From Arthrobacter sp. Soil764 (GTDB lineage Bacteria; Actinomycetota; Actinomycetes; Actinomycetales; Micrococcaceae), in assembly GCF_001428075.1 (NCBI RefSeq), contig NZ_LMSI01000020.1, forward strand, positions 243,462 through 307,461: DNA of 64,000 bases. The letters run 5' to 3'. How positions within the stretch are numbered: the stretch's first letter is position 1; each line of letters opens with the position of its first letter. The notes under the pieces were generated by a model. The model saw nothing but the letters and a program-made list of their open reading frames with translations, did not search any database and had not been told where the DNA came from. Below, one piece after another: positions 24,093 to 33,129 of this stretch. Made by a program: the position numbers and the translations under genes.

Positions 24093-25592
24093 TTACGGGA
24101 CGAGCTCGAAATGGATCTCGCGGGTGGTGATGTCCGACGAAAGCAGGCGGACCCGGACCTTGGTTCCGGACTCCAGCTCGCCGGCACACCGCGCGGTGAC
24201 AGCCGGTTCGGCAACCTGGATAATGCCCGAACTTCCGCCGCCGTTGCCGTTCTTTCCGTTGCCGTTTTTCCCCGTGCCGTTGCCGTTGCCGTTGCCGTTC
24301 TGCGGTTTGGACCCGGAAATCACGATCGCGTCGAACTCCTGCCCAATGTGGTTCAGCAGCAGCGCCGCCTCCACGGTGTCCAGGGCCAGGCGTTCCATCC
24401 GGGACGCCAGCTGGTCTGAGCCGGCCATGATGCCCGGCAGCAGCGGAAGGGCCTCCCGCGCCCAGCCAGGAACATCGCCGCCGTTGCTCAGGGCCTCGCA
24501 GATGACCAGGACGAAGCGGTCCACCAGGCGGCGCAGCGGTGCGGTGGTGTGGGCATAGGCCGCGCCGATGGCGGACTGCACCCCGTCCTCGGGGACCGTG
24601 CCGTCGAAAGCGGTATACGAGGCTCCCCGGAACAGCATGCCGGCGGAATGCATGATGGCCAGTTGGCGCGGATCGGTGGGATCCAGTGAACGCAGGTACT
24701 CGCCGTAGCTGACCTCGCCGTCCCAGGGCCTGCCCAGCACCTCGGTCTGCAGGCGGAAGTGCCGCAGGGACCGTTCGTCCGGGGCGGGCATGGTGCGCAG
24801 GATTCCCACCTTGCCCTCCAGCATGAGCTGCGCGGCCGCCATCCCGGTCATCAGCGATATCTGCGCGTTCCAGTCCTCCACGGGAAGCTGCGGGACAGCG
24901 TCGATGCGGTAGCCGCCGTCGGGCAGCTGGACAATTTCCTGCTCGGGCATGTTGAGGCTTGCCCCTCCACGTTCCCGTTCCAGGGCCACCCGCTTCAGGC
25001 CCACCTCGCGGAGCAGCCGCAGCACCGGTGATGCAGTCCCGGCGTCGAGGTCTGCCTGCGCGCCCTTGTAGCTGAGCTTGTCGCGGCTGCGGACCCGCGC
25101 CCTCCTGACACCCACCGACAAAACGGACGCATCGCCGTCGAGCGTGAAGTCCCATACGAACGCTGAACAGTCCTGCCCCGGCAGCAGGCTCCCTGCCCCC
25201 TCGCTGATGACTTCCGGATGCAGCGGAATCCTGCCGTCCGGAGCGTAGAACGTCTGGCCCCGGCGACGGGTCTCGGCGTCCAGGGGCCCTCCCGGGGCAA
25301 CAAACGCCGGGACGTCGGCGATCGCGTACAGCACCCGGTAGCCGTTCCCGTCCGGTTCGATGAACACCGCCTGGTCAAGGTCCGTGGACGATGCCGGATC
25401 GATGGTCACGAACTCCACGGCGGTCAGGTCATAGGACGGCAGCTTCAGGGCAGCCACGGCGGCCCGGGCATCGGCTACTGCGTCAGCGGGGTAGGGCCCC
25501 GGCAGTTCGAGTTCGGTCCGCAGCAGGCCCAACGCCTCTTCCAAGGCGTTCCTGTGGTCATGGACGTTGGGGGCCAGCCGATGATGTGACAC
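24093..25592 (-). CDS. RNB-domain exoribonuclease (RNase II family)
   Basis: 499-residue 3'-5' exoribonuclease-like protein. The RNB active-site block is [19 protein letters not shown] near residue 65; three of the four usual Asp are kept, while the fourth position is Gln. Later motifs are [38 protein letters not shown] and [17 protein letters not shown]. No S1 or cold-shock domain precedes it, and the C-terminal small beta domain is interrupted by an Asn-Gly repeat tract (residues about 430–452, DNA 24236–24302). GTG start 7 nt after TACGCT, so leaderless translation is likely. It lies downstream of thiE but has its own promoter. Confidence 0.85.
   Translation of the reverse strand: MSHHRLAPNVHDHRNALEEALGLLRTELELPGPYPADAVADARAAVAALKLPSYDLTAVEFVTIDPASSTDLDQAVFIEPDGNGYRVLYAIADVPAFVAPGGPLDAETRRRGQTFYAPDGRIPLHPEVISEGAGSLLPGQDCSAFVWDFTLDGDASVLSVGVRRARVRSRDKLSYKGAQADLDAGTASPVLRLLREVGLKRVALERERGGASLNMPEQEIVQLPDGGYRIDAVPQLPVEDWNAQISLMTGMAAAQLMLEGKVGILRTMPAPDERSLRHFRLQTEVLGRPWDGEVSYGEYLRSLDPTDPRQLAIMHSAGMLFRGASYTAFDGTVPEDGVQSAIGAAYAHTTAPLRRLVDRFVLVICEALSNGGDVPGWAREALPLLPGIMAGSDQLASRMERLALDTVEAALLLNHIGQEFDAIVISGSKPQNGNGNGNGTGKNGNGKNGNGGGSSGIIQVAEPAVTARCAGELESGTKVRVRLLSSDITTREIHFELVP
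24236..24302. repeat. GCCGTT-type hexanucleotide tract inside the RNB gene
   Basis: Imperfect tandem copies of GCCGTT (about ten units, with a run of four identical near the right end). On the minus strand they encode alternating Asn-Gly with occasional Thr and Lys. Length changes by slippage would keep the reading frame. Confidence 0.85.
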
Positions 25593-25599
25593 AAAAATC

Positions 25600-25605
25600 A
25601 GCGTA
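25600..25605 (-). promoter_or_regulatory. -10 element of RNB gene (leaderless)
   Basis: TACGCT on the minus strand ends 7 nt before the GTG at 25592, in the 36-bp gap after thiE. Confidence 0.5.
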
Positions 25606-25628
25606 GCTCCAAGTCCACGGATATGGCA

Positions 25629-26363
25629 TCAGGCGCCGGCGGCGTCCAGCGCGTCGAGGAGTGAAGCAGCCGCGGCCGCGGGGTCGGGAGCCTCAGTGAT
25701 GGCGCGGACCACCACGATCCTGCGGGCACCGGCTTCCGCCACCTGGCGAACGTTTCCGTGGTCGATGCCGCCAATGGCAAACCAGGGCACCGGATCCGCC
25801 GCCTTTCCTGAGGCGTCCGCGGCGTACTTCACCAGGTCTGGTCCGACGGCGGCCCTGCCGGGTTTGGTGGGGGTGGCCCAGACGGGACCCACGCAGAAAT
25901 AGTCCAGGCCGGCCGGACCGGCAGCTGCTGCCAGCGCGGCGTCCACCTGCTCCGTTGTGTGGCTGGAGAGCCCGATTGCGGCATTTCCGTTGACCAACGT
26001 ACGTGCTGCCGGCAATGGAAGGTCCTTTTGGCCGATGTGGAACACCGGTGCCCCGGAGAGGACGGCGATGTCCGCACGGTCATTGACTGCCCACAGCCTG
26101 CCGTGCCGGACCGCCGTCTCCTTCAGCACCGCCAGGAGGTCCAGTTCCTCGGCAGCCTCGATGGCCTTGTCGCGCAGCTGGATGATGTCCACGCCGCCGG
26201 CGAACGCGGCGTCAACGAACTCCGCAAAGTCGCCGCGGTCCCGGCGCGCATCGGTGCAGAGGTACAGGCGGGCCGCCTTGAGGGCGTCGCTGTCCCGTGA
26301 ATTGACAACTTCGGTGGCGGGAGCGCGGTGGCCGGCGGGGAAGGATGGGGTGGACACATTCAT
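25629..26363 (-). CDS. thiE: Thiamine-phosphate synthase
   Basis: Joins HMP-pyrophosphate and thiazole phosphate to thiamine phosphate (cytoplasm). 244-residue TIM barrel with family motifs [28 protein letters not shown] (diphosphate-binding Arg), [44 protein letters not shown] and [10 protein letters not shown]. An N-terminal extension of about 30 residues precedes the first strand. The ATG at 26363 follows TAGGCT by 7 nt, so the transcript is probably leaderless and has no riboswitch, unlike the divergent thiO-thiS-thiG. The last residues are Ala-rich. Confidence 0.95.
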   Translation of the reverse strand: MNVSTPSFPAGHRAPATEVVNSRDSDALKAARLYLCTDARRDRGDFAEFVDAAFAGGVDIIQLRDKAIEAAEELDLLAVLKETAVRHGRLWAVNDRADIAVLSGAPVFHIGQKDLPLPAARTLVNGNAAIGLSSHTTEQVDAALAAAAGPAGLDYFCVGPVWATPTKPGRAAVGPDLVKYAADASGKAADPVPWFAIGGIDHGNVRQVAEAGARRIVVVRAITEAPDPAAAAASLLDALDAAGA

Positions 26364-26370
26364 GCGTGCA

Positions 26371-26376
26371 AGCCTA
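26371..26376 (-). promoter_or_regulatory. -10 element of thiE (leaderless)
   Basis: TAGGCT on the minus strand ends 7 nt before the thiE ATG. It lies only 7 bp from the plus-strand -10 of the thiO operon. Confidence 0.55.
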
Positions 26377-26383
26377 GTTCCTC

Positions 26384-26389
26384 TAAACT
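26384..26389 (+). promoter_or_regulatory. -10 element of the thiO operon
   Basis: TAAACT lies 8 bp before the first paired bases of the TPP aptamer, so a start site at about 26396 would place the riboswitch at the very 5' end of the message. Confidence 0.5.
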
Positions 26390-26397
26390 GGGCTGGT

Positions 26398-26497
26398 ACT
26401 GCGGGAGCCCGCGGCAGCTGTCACAAAGCGCCGGGCTGAGAGGGCGTCAGAGCCGACCGCTTGACCTGATCCGGGTAATGCCGGCGTAGGGAAGGAA
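26398..26497 (+). ncRNA. TPP riboswitch (THI element)
   Basis: The conserved THI-box sequences are present in order: GGGCTGAGAGGGCG (pyrimidine-sensor arm), GACCGC, TTGACCTGATCCGGGTAATG and CCGGCGTAGGGAAGGA. The AAGGAA at the 3' edge is the thiO ribosome binding site, 5 nt before the ATG at 26503. This suggests that TPP binding hides the site and blocks translation rather than ending transcription; no terminator hairpin or T-run lies between aptamer and gene. Confidence 0.93.
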
Positions 26498-26502
26498 TCC
26501 AT

Positions 26503-27788
26503 ATGCGTACCCCTTTCAACCATCCCGGCGCCTCCAGCTCCTCCACCGTCCGGGCCGATGTTGCGGTCATCGGCGGGGGAGTGGTGGGGCACGGAATCGC
26601 CTGGGAGGCGCAGCGTTCCGGACGCTCGGTGGTCCTCATCGACGACGCACCGGGTACCGGCGCCAGCTGGGCGGCCGCCGGCATGCTGGCCCCCGTCAGC
26701 GAACTGCACTACCAGGAGGAAGACCTCCTGGAACTGATGCTGGACGCATCATCGCGCTGGCCGGGGTTCGCCGCCGGCCTGGACAGTGCCACGGGCGCGG
26801 ATTCCGGATACCTCACGACGGCGACACTCGCGGTGGGTGCCGACGCAGCCGACCGCCGGGCACTCATGGATTTGCGTTCGGTCCAGCAGGCCAACGGGCT
26901 GGAGGTGGAGCCCCTCACCGTGCGGGAAGCCCGGAAGCGCGAGCCGCTGCTCAGCCCGGCCATTGCCTACGCCCTGGACACCCCGGCGGACCACCAGGTG
27001 GACCCGCGGCGCCTGGTGGCAGCCCTGCGCCTGGCCCTGGCCGGCGCGGCGCAGGAGTTGCCGGAACTGGCCGTTGCCGGGGCGGTCGATAGTTACGCCG
27101 TTCCGGACCGGGCAGCCCGGCTGTTGTGGGACGGCGGAGCTGTTGGCGGCGTCCGCCTGGCGGGCGGCGGCACGGTGCTGGCAACGGAGACGGTGGTGGC
27201 CAACGGGCTGCAGGCGGGGGCGCTTGACGGCCTGCCGGACGGCCTCGAGCTGCCGTTGCGGCCCGTGCACGGGGATATCCTCCGCCTTGCCGTTCCCCGC
27301 CACCTGCAGCCCCTGGTCACGTCAACGGTCCGCGGCCTGGTCCACGGCGTCGCGGTGTACATCGTCCCGCGGCAGGACGGCACGGTGGTGATTGGAGCCA
27401 CCCAGCGGGAGGATGCACTGTCCGGCGCCGTCAGCGCCGGAGGGGTGTACCAATTGCTGCGGGACGCGCAGGCGCTGGTGCCCGCCGTCGCCGAACTGGA
27501 ACTCCTGGAATCCACCGCCCGTGCCCGGCCCGGAACCCCTGACAACGCACCGCTCCTGGGCCGGGTGCCGGTGCCTGGGGCCTCCGTGGGCGGACAAGCC
27601 GGGCATGTCCCGGGGCTCATCATTGCCACCGGATTCTTCCGGCACGGCGTCCTGCTCACTCCCGCCGCAGCGGCCATCTGCAGGGAGCTGCTGGACGGAA
27701 AGTCCGATCCCCGCTGGGCACCCTTCAGCCCGGACCGGTTCTCCAGGCCGGCCACAGCAGCAACAAGCCCCTTCATCAAGGAGACAGC

Positions 27789-27792
<4 letters not shown>
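26503..27792 (+). CDS. thiO: Glycine oxidase ThiO
   Basis: FAD enzyme oxidising glycine to the imine used in thiazole synthesis, releasing H2O2. 429 residues, somewhat longer than the usual 370 because of an N-terminal lead and a Pro/Ala-rich end. The dinucleotide fold is VAVIGGGVVGHGIAWEA near residue 20, then GASWAAAGMLAPVSEL, a typical DAO-family motif. Substrate-domain motifs include RPVHGDILRL, VYIVPRQDGTVVIGATQRED and RPGTPDNAPLLG, with IIATGFFRHGVLLTPAAA closing the FAD site. The first gene of thiO-thiS-thiG, directly under the TPP riboswitch; the stop overlaps the thiS GTG. Confidence 0.95.
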
Positions 27793-28845
<1,053 letters not shown>

Positions 28846-28862
28846 GCTCCCGCTATCCTGTT

Positions 28863-28908
28863 AAACGGCTGTGGCCACCACCCGCGTGGGTGGTGGCCAC
28901 AGCCGTTT
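28863..28908. terminator. Bidirectional terminator after thiG
   Basis: Perfect 21-bp arms (starting AAACGGCTGTGGCC) enclose a GCGT loop, between the convergent thiG and a small membrane-protein gene. Short A/T runs flank the stem on both sides. Confidence 0.88.
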
Positions 28909-28941
28909 AGTCTTTGCCGCCACGTGCACGCGACTGGAAGC

Positions 28942-29244
28942 TCAGCGCCGCAGGATCGCCGTAAGCTGCTGTGCGTCGTGGCGCGCACGCGTGCGGCCCA
29001 GGTAGACGACGGCGGCGATGGCGGCTGCAATGCCGAGAACGATGGGCAGGACCCAGGGAAGCCAGGTCAGCCCTGGCAGGTAGCCGAAACCGGCTGCCAT
29101 CAGGATGATCCACACCAGCGCCGCAACACCTGCGGCCACGCCCGCCGGCAGCGCCGCCCCGTACTTGGCATGCCGCCTGTCATTGGCCCAGACGACGAAT
29201 CCCGCGGCGACAGTGGCCAGCACCACAATGGTCAGCGAAAGCAT
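28942..29244 (-). CDS. Small three-helix membrane protein, unknown
   Basis: 100 residues with three hydrophobic segments: LTIVVLATVAAGFVVWA (about 3–20), GVAAGVAALVWIILMAAGF (about 35–53) and WVLPIVLGIAAAIAAVVYL (about 63–82). A short basic cytoplasmic tail follows (GRTRARHDAQQLTAILRR). I do not recognise a named family. An SD AAGGAG lies just before the ATG. It is the last gene of the TetR–DUF3107 group on this strand, 21 bp after DUF3107, so it may be cotranscribed. Confidence 0.7.
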   Translation of the reverse strand: MLSLTIVVLATVAAGFVVWANDRRHAKYGAALPAGVAAGVAALVWIILMAAGFGYLPGLTWLPWVLPIVLGIAAAIAAVVYLGRTRARHDAQQLTAILRR

Positions 29245-29265
29245 GGATCTCCTTGGAACCGGGGA

Positions 29266-29490
29266 CTAGAACTGGCCGAACCCGACGCGCCGGACCTCTT
29301 CGGCGCCGATTTCCACATACGCCAGTGCGTTGCCCGGAACGATGATCACGCGTCCTTTGTCATCCTTGAGCCGCAGTTCGCTGCCGCCATTGATGGCTTC
29401 ACCAACAACCTTGGCCACAGTCTCCGCGTCCTGGGTCGATTCCAGCACGATCTCGCGGCCAACGTTTTGAACGCCGATCTTAATTTCCAA
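29266..29490 (-). CDS. DUF3107 family protein
   Basis: 74-residue conserved actinobacterial protein, related to the mycobacterial 9.4-kDa protein next to a TetR gene. It reads MEIKIGVQNVGREIVLESTQ, then ETVAKVVGEAI and a strand-rich end AYVEIGAEEVRRVGFG. No catalytic motif is visible and the function is not established. The start is TTG, supported by GGGAGG 5 nt upstream and by the conserved N-terminal EIKIGV. Its position after a TetR regulator and near moeZ is conserved in Actinobacteria. Confidence 0.88.
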   Translation of the reverse strand: MEIKIGVQNVGREIVLESTQDAETVAKVVGEAINGGSELRLKDDKGRVIIVPGNALAYVEIGAEEVRRVGFGQF

Positions 29491-29548
29491 GGGGGCCTCC
29501 CAGCCTGTAAAAGTACTCGTGTCTACGAGGTGTTGTCTTATTTGTAGT

Positions 29549-30232
29549 CTAGGACTCTTTGGGGAAGCGAGAGATTCCGCGCCAAGCTAAACGGTAGATC
29601 AGGTCACTGGCCACGTTGAGGTCCAGGTTGCCGTCCGTTTCCAGCCAGTACCGGGCGCTGACCTGCGCCATTCCCGCCAGTCCGCGGCCCAGGAGTTCGG
29701 CTTCGAGGTGGGGGAGCTTGGTGTCCTCTGCAATGACCCGGGCAATGGCGTCGGCGAAGGTCCGGTTGAAGGTCTCCAGCCGGGAGCTGACATCGGGGTC
29801 GTTGATCAGGTCGGACTCGAACACCAGGCGGTGGGCCTGGTCGTCATTGGCGATGAAGTGGAAGTAGGCCCGCATGACAGCCTGGACGCGTTCATCATTG
29901 TCCGTGGTGGAATTCAGGGCACCCAGCATCAGCTCGGTCAGGGATGCCAGATGGCTTTCCAGCAGTGCCAGGTACAGGTCGCGCTTGGAGGGAAAGTGCT
30001 GGTACAGCACGGGTTTACTCACGTGCGCGGTCTCTGCAATTTCATCCATGGCCGCACCGTGGTAGCCATTGGCTACGAACACCTCCTGGGCTGCCGCCAG
30101 CAGCTGTGCGCGGCGCTCATCACGGGGCAGCCGGGCGGACCGATGGCCTGCGGGGCGGGAGGCAGTTTGCGGTTCGGCGGCGGGCGGGCGGTCAGCCCGT
30201 GCTTCAGGGACCACAGTTGTCCTTCTTTCCAT
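29549..30232 (-). CDS. TetR/AcrR family regulator (DUF3107-linked)
   Basis: 227-residue regulator. After a disordered Pro/Ala/Arg N-terminus comes the helix-turn-helix: RRAQLLAAAQEVFVANGYHG and AAMDEIAETAHVSKPVLYQH, then FPSKRDLYLALLESH. The ligand domain contains YFHFIANDDQAHRLVFESDL. The mycobacterial counterpart is Rv3208, also beside DUF3107 and near moeZ. It is divergent from moeZ over 67 bp, so it could control moeZ, itself and DUF3107. The inducer is unknown. Confidence 0.88.
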   Translation of the reverse strand: MERRTTVVPEARADRPPAAEPQTASRPAGHRSARLPRDERRAQLLAAAQEVFVANGYHGAAMDEIAETAHVSKPVLYQHFPSKRDLYLALLESHLASLTELMLGALNSTTDNDERVQAVMRAYFHFIANDDQAHRLVFESDLINDPDVSSRLETFNRTFADAIARVIAEDTKLPHLEAELLGRGLAGMAQVSARYWLETDGNLDLNVASDLIYRLAWRGISRFPKES

Positions 30233-30288
30233 TGCAGTTACCCTTCACTTTACTGCGGGGTAATATGACCCGCTGGTATTCCGGGGCA

Positions 30289-30294
30289 TACATT
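30289..30294 (+). promoter_or_regulatory. Possible -10 of moeZ
   Basis: TACATT ends 5 nt before the moeZ ATG at 30300, with no normally spaced ribosome binding site. It is slightly closer than the other leaderless cases in the window. Confidence 0.35.
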
Positions 30295-30299
30295 GAAGT

Positions 30300-31499
30300 A
30301 TGGCTTCGTCTTTCACCGCAAATGTTTCAACCCTTTCGCTGGATCCGCTGGTGGAACCGGCTGCCGGCCTGACCCCTGATGAGGTGGAGCGTTACTCCCG
30401 GCACTTGATCATTCCCGAGATCGGTGCCCTGGGCCAGCGGCGGCTCAAGAACGCCAAGGTGCTGGTGATCGGTGCCGGCGGCCTGGGCGCACCGGCCTTG
30501 CTCTACCTGGCTGCGGCCGGCGTTGGCACCATTGGAATCGTTGACGACGACGTGGTGGACCTGAGCAACCTGCAGCGCCAGGTGATCCACGGTGTCAGCG
30601 ACGTGGGCCGGCCCAAAATCGAGTCTGCGCGCGATGCCATCGTGGAGCTGAATCCGCTGGTGGATGTCCGGCTGCACAACCTGCGCCTGGACGCGTCCAA
30701 CGCCCTGGAACTGTTCGCCGGCTATGACCTCATCCTGGACGGCGCCGACAACTTCGCCACCAGATACCTGGTGAACGATGCCGCCGCCATCCTGGGCAAG
30801 CCGTACGTATGGGGTTCCATCTTCCGGTTCGACGGCCAGGTCAGCGTGTTCTGGGAGAAGCACGGTCCCACCTACCGCGATCTGTATCCGGAGGCTCCGC
30901 CCGCCGGTTCCGTGCCTTCCTGCGGCGAGGGCGGGGTGTTCGGCATGCTCTGCGCTGCCGTGGGATCGCTCATGGTGACCGAGGCGGTGAAGCTGATCAC
31001 CGGCGTCGGGCGTTCCCTGCTGGGCCGCGTGGCCCTGTTCGACGCCCTGGGCGGCAGTTGGCGCGAGATCCGCGTGTCGAAGGACCCCGCGGCGGAACCC
31101 ATCACGGAACTCACCGACTATGAGGCCTTCTGCGGCATCCCGCCCACAGCCGAGGCGGATACGGAACATACTGTTACCGCCACGCAGCTGGCCACCATGC
31201 TGGCGTCGCGGAAAGCGGGGCTTAAGGACTTCGAACTGGTGGACGTCCGCGAGGCCGGGGAGTACGACATCGTCCGGATCGACGGGGCCAAACTGATCCC
31301 GCAGGGACGGATCCTCGCCGGCGAGGCGTGGGACGAACTGCCGCAAGACCGGGACATTGTGTTCCACTGCAAGGCCGGGACCCGGTCCGCAAACGTACTG
31401 GCGGCAGCGCGGAAGGCGGGCTACCAGCGGGTCAGCCACCTCGACGGCGGGATCCTGGCCTGGGTGCGCGACGTGGAACCCGACAAGCCGGTCTACTGA
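30300..31499 (+). CDS. moeZ: Adenylyltransferase/sulfurtransferase MoeZ (E1-like plus rhodanese)
   Basis: 399 residues. The N-terminal ThiF/MoeB domain adenylates the C-terminal Gly of small sulfur carriers (ThiS, MoaD, CysO): RYSRHLIIPEIGALGQRRL, VLVIGAGGLGAPALLYLAAA, GIVDDDVVDLSNLQRQVIHG and the Cys-containing PSCGEGGVFGMLCAAVGSL. A rhodanese domain from about residue 285 carries the persulfide Cys in VFHCKAGTRSANVLAAARKA. The E1 zinc-binding CxxC pairs are not present, as in mycobacterial MoeZ. The neighbouring thiS lacks its own thiF, so this protein is the likely activator for thiamine as well as molybdopterin and cysteine routes. Confidence 0.93.
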   Translation: MASSFTANVSTLSLDPLVEPAAGLTPDEVERYSRHLIIPEIGALGQRRLKNAKVLVIGAGGLGAPALLYLAAAGVGTIGIVDDDVVDLSNLQRQVIHGVSDVGRPKIESARDAIVELNPLVDVRLHNLRLDASNALELFAGYDLILDGADNFATRYLVNDAAAILGKPYVWGSIFRFDGQVSVFWEKHGPTYRDLYPEAPPAGSVPSCGEGGVFGMLCAAVGSLMVTEAVKLITGVGRSLLGRVALFDALGGSWREIRVSKDPAAEPITELTDYEAFCGIPPTAEADTEHTVTATQLATMLASRKAGLKDFELVDVREAGEYDIVRIDGAKLIPQGRILAGEAWDELPQDRDIVFHCKAGTRSANVLAAARKAGYQRVSHLDGGILAWVRDVEPDKPVY

Positions 31500-31503
31500 C
31501 AGG

Positions 31504-31606
31504 AACGCCCGCTCACGTCTGGCAGCTTTTTTGGTAACGCCCGCTCACTTGCTTGAAGAAAGTGAGCGGGCGTTGCCTGGAAATGGACCAAACGTGAGCG
31601 GGCGTT
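31504..31606. repeat. Nested inverted repeat cluster (four copies of a 15-bp unit)
   Basis: AACGCCCGCTCACGT at 31504–31518 and AACGCCCGCTCACTT at 31536–31550 are followed by their exact reverse complements at 31560–31574 and 31592–31606, in mirror order. The inner pair makes a 15-bp stem with a 9-nt loop, the outer pair a larger one. It lies between convergent moeZ and hemA and may act as a terminator; the unit looks like a dispersed intergenic repeat. Confidence 0.9.
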
Positions 31607-31645
31607 GCCGGATGTGGTGCAGGTGCTGATGGCGCGTTGCGGGGG

Positions 31646-32971
31646 TCAGGCGGTTTCGCGGCCCTGGTGGTCCACCGGGCATTCGGCTTCGACGGCGGCA
31701 GGGGCGGCGGTGCCGGGCTGTTCAACGGTGATGCCGTAGAGGGCCTCCAGCGCGGCGACGTAGTCGTCCTGCTGGCCATTGGCGGCCAGTTCGCGGGCGC
31801 GGACAGTGGGAACGTGCAGCAACTGCTTGACCATGCGGCGGAGCGCGAACTCGACTTCCTCAGCGGCGGCGGTGCAGCCGTGGCGGGCGCGGACCTTTTC
31901 CATCTCCGCGTCCAGGACGTTCATGGTGTGGCGCCGCAGGGCAACGATGGCCGAATCGACGGACCGGGCTTCGCGCTCCTGCTCGAACGCCTTGGCAGCA
32001 CCCTTCACGATGCCGCTGGCCTGGGCCAGGGATTCCGCCTGTTCCTGCGGCGCGGCAAGGCGCACTGACTCCAGGGTGAGCAGCTCCACGCCGTCCAGCT
32101 CGCCGACGGCGGGGTCGAAGTCGTGGGTGAGGGCGAGGTCGATGGCGATCAGGGGCTGCGGTGAACCGGCCCGCACTTCGGCCAGCTCATCGGCTTCAAC
32201 CCGGGTGTCCGATCCGCTGCAGCCGATCATCACATCGGCAGCCGCCACGGCGGACCGCAGTGAATCCACGTCCAGGGCGGTGCCGCCGCGGGAGGCAACG
32301 AAACCTTCGGCCCGGCCGGATGAGGAGTACACGGAAATGTCCGTGCAGCCGCGTTCACGCAGCAGTGCCATGGTGGCCCCGGCGTAGGCACCGGTTCCGA
32401 ACAGCACAACCTTCTTGGTTGACCAGTCGGGGTTCTCGGAAAGATCGGTGGCCAGGTCCAGTGCAACGGAGACGATGGACAGGCCGCGGGAACCCAGGGC
32501 CGTCTGCGCGCCCACGTCCTTGGCGGTCTTGGAGGCGGCCTGGAAAAGCCGGACCAGGCCGGCGCTGGCAGTGCCGTCGTGCTGGGCGGTAATCAACGCC
32601 CGCCGCACCTGCCCGGCAATTTCGCGTTCACCGACGACGGCGGAGTCAAGTCCCGCGCTGACGGCGAACAGGTGCTGGGTCACCTCGGGTCCGGTGCGCG
32701 TGCTGAAGGAACGCGACACGAGGGGCTCGGCCAGCCCGCTGGCCTCGCTGATCCGGGCCACAAGCGCCGCCCGGGCCGCCTCGACGTCGTTCGGGTTGGC
32801 GGCTTCACCGTAAATCTCGTATCGGTTGCAGGTGGCCAGGACCACGGCCCCTGCGACGGCGGGGGATTCGGTGAGGGCGGATGCGGCAATCCCGGAGGAA
32901 CCGTTGCTCAACTGAGCAACGGTTTCAAGATCGATGTCGGCGTGTGTAGCCACCAATGAGAAAAGAACCAC
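31646..32971 (-). CDS. hemA: Glutamyl-tRNA reductase
   Basis: First committed step of C5 heme synthesis: reduces glutamyl-tRNA to glutamate-1-semialdehyde with NADPH. 441 residues. The N-terminal [20 protein letters not shown] and the active-site Cys in [15 protein letters not shown] (residue 48) are typical, as are [20 protein letters not shown] and the NADP fold [18 protein letters not shown] spectrin-like dimer helix closes the protein. The frame is open to 33121, but the GTG at 32971 gives the correct N-terminus; a TATGAT lies 9 nt upstream and no SD is seen. It is transcribed alone, divergent from the heme operon. Confidence 0.93.
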   Translation of the reverse strand: MVLFSLVATHADIDLETVAQLSNGSSGIAASALTESPAVAGAVVLATCNRYEIYGEAANPNDVEAARAALVARISEASGLAEPLVSRSFSTRTGPEVTQHLFAVSAGLDSAVVGEREIAGQVRRALITAQHDGTASAGLVRLFQAASKTAKDVGAQTALGSRGLSIVSVALDLATDLSENPDWSTKKVVLFGTGAYAGATMALLRERGCTDISVYSSSGRAEGFVASRGGTALDVDSLRSAVAAADVMIGCSGSDTRVEADELAEVRAGSPQPLIAIDLALTHDFDPAVGELDGVELLTLESVRLAAPQEQAESLAQASGIVKGAAKAFEQEREARSVDSAIVALRRHTMNVLDAEMEKVRARHGCTAAAEEVEFALRRMVKQLLHVPTVRARELAANGQQDDYVAALEALYGITVEQPGTAAPAAVEAECPVDHQGRETA

Positions 32972-32980
32972 AGCAGACCA

Positions 32981-32986
32981 ATCATA
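32981..32986 (-). promoter_or_regulatory. Possible promoter of hemA
   Basis: TATGAT on the minus strand lies 9 nt before the GTG, with TTGTTC at 33006–33011 (spacing 19) as a weak -35. The message would have a leader of at most a few bases. Confidence 0.4.
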
Positions 32987-33129
32987 GCTTTTTCGTTGCC
33001 TGGTAGAACAACCACCGGAAAGGATAGTCGCCACAATCCACGGTGATCTGCGCCACCCTTCCTGCGCCCACACTGTCAGCGACAGGTTGTCGTTATCTTT
33101 TGCAGCTCTTTTTCGGCACAATCAAAAGC

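Noticed and set aside
24236..24302. Possible CRISPR-like array
   Set aside because: It is a coding hexanucleotide repeat with no unique spacers.
31504..31606. Possible CRISPR array or insertion sequence end
   Set aside because: Only four units in inverted arrangement, no regular spacers, no cas genes and no transposase nearby.
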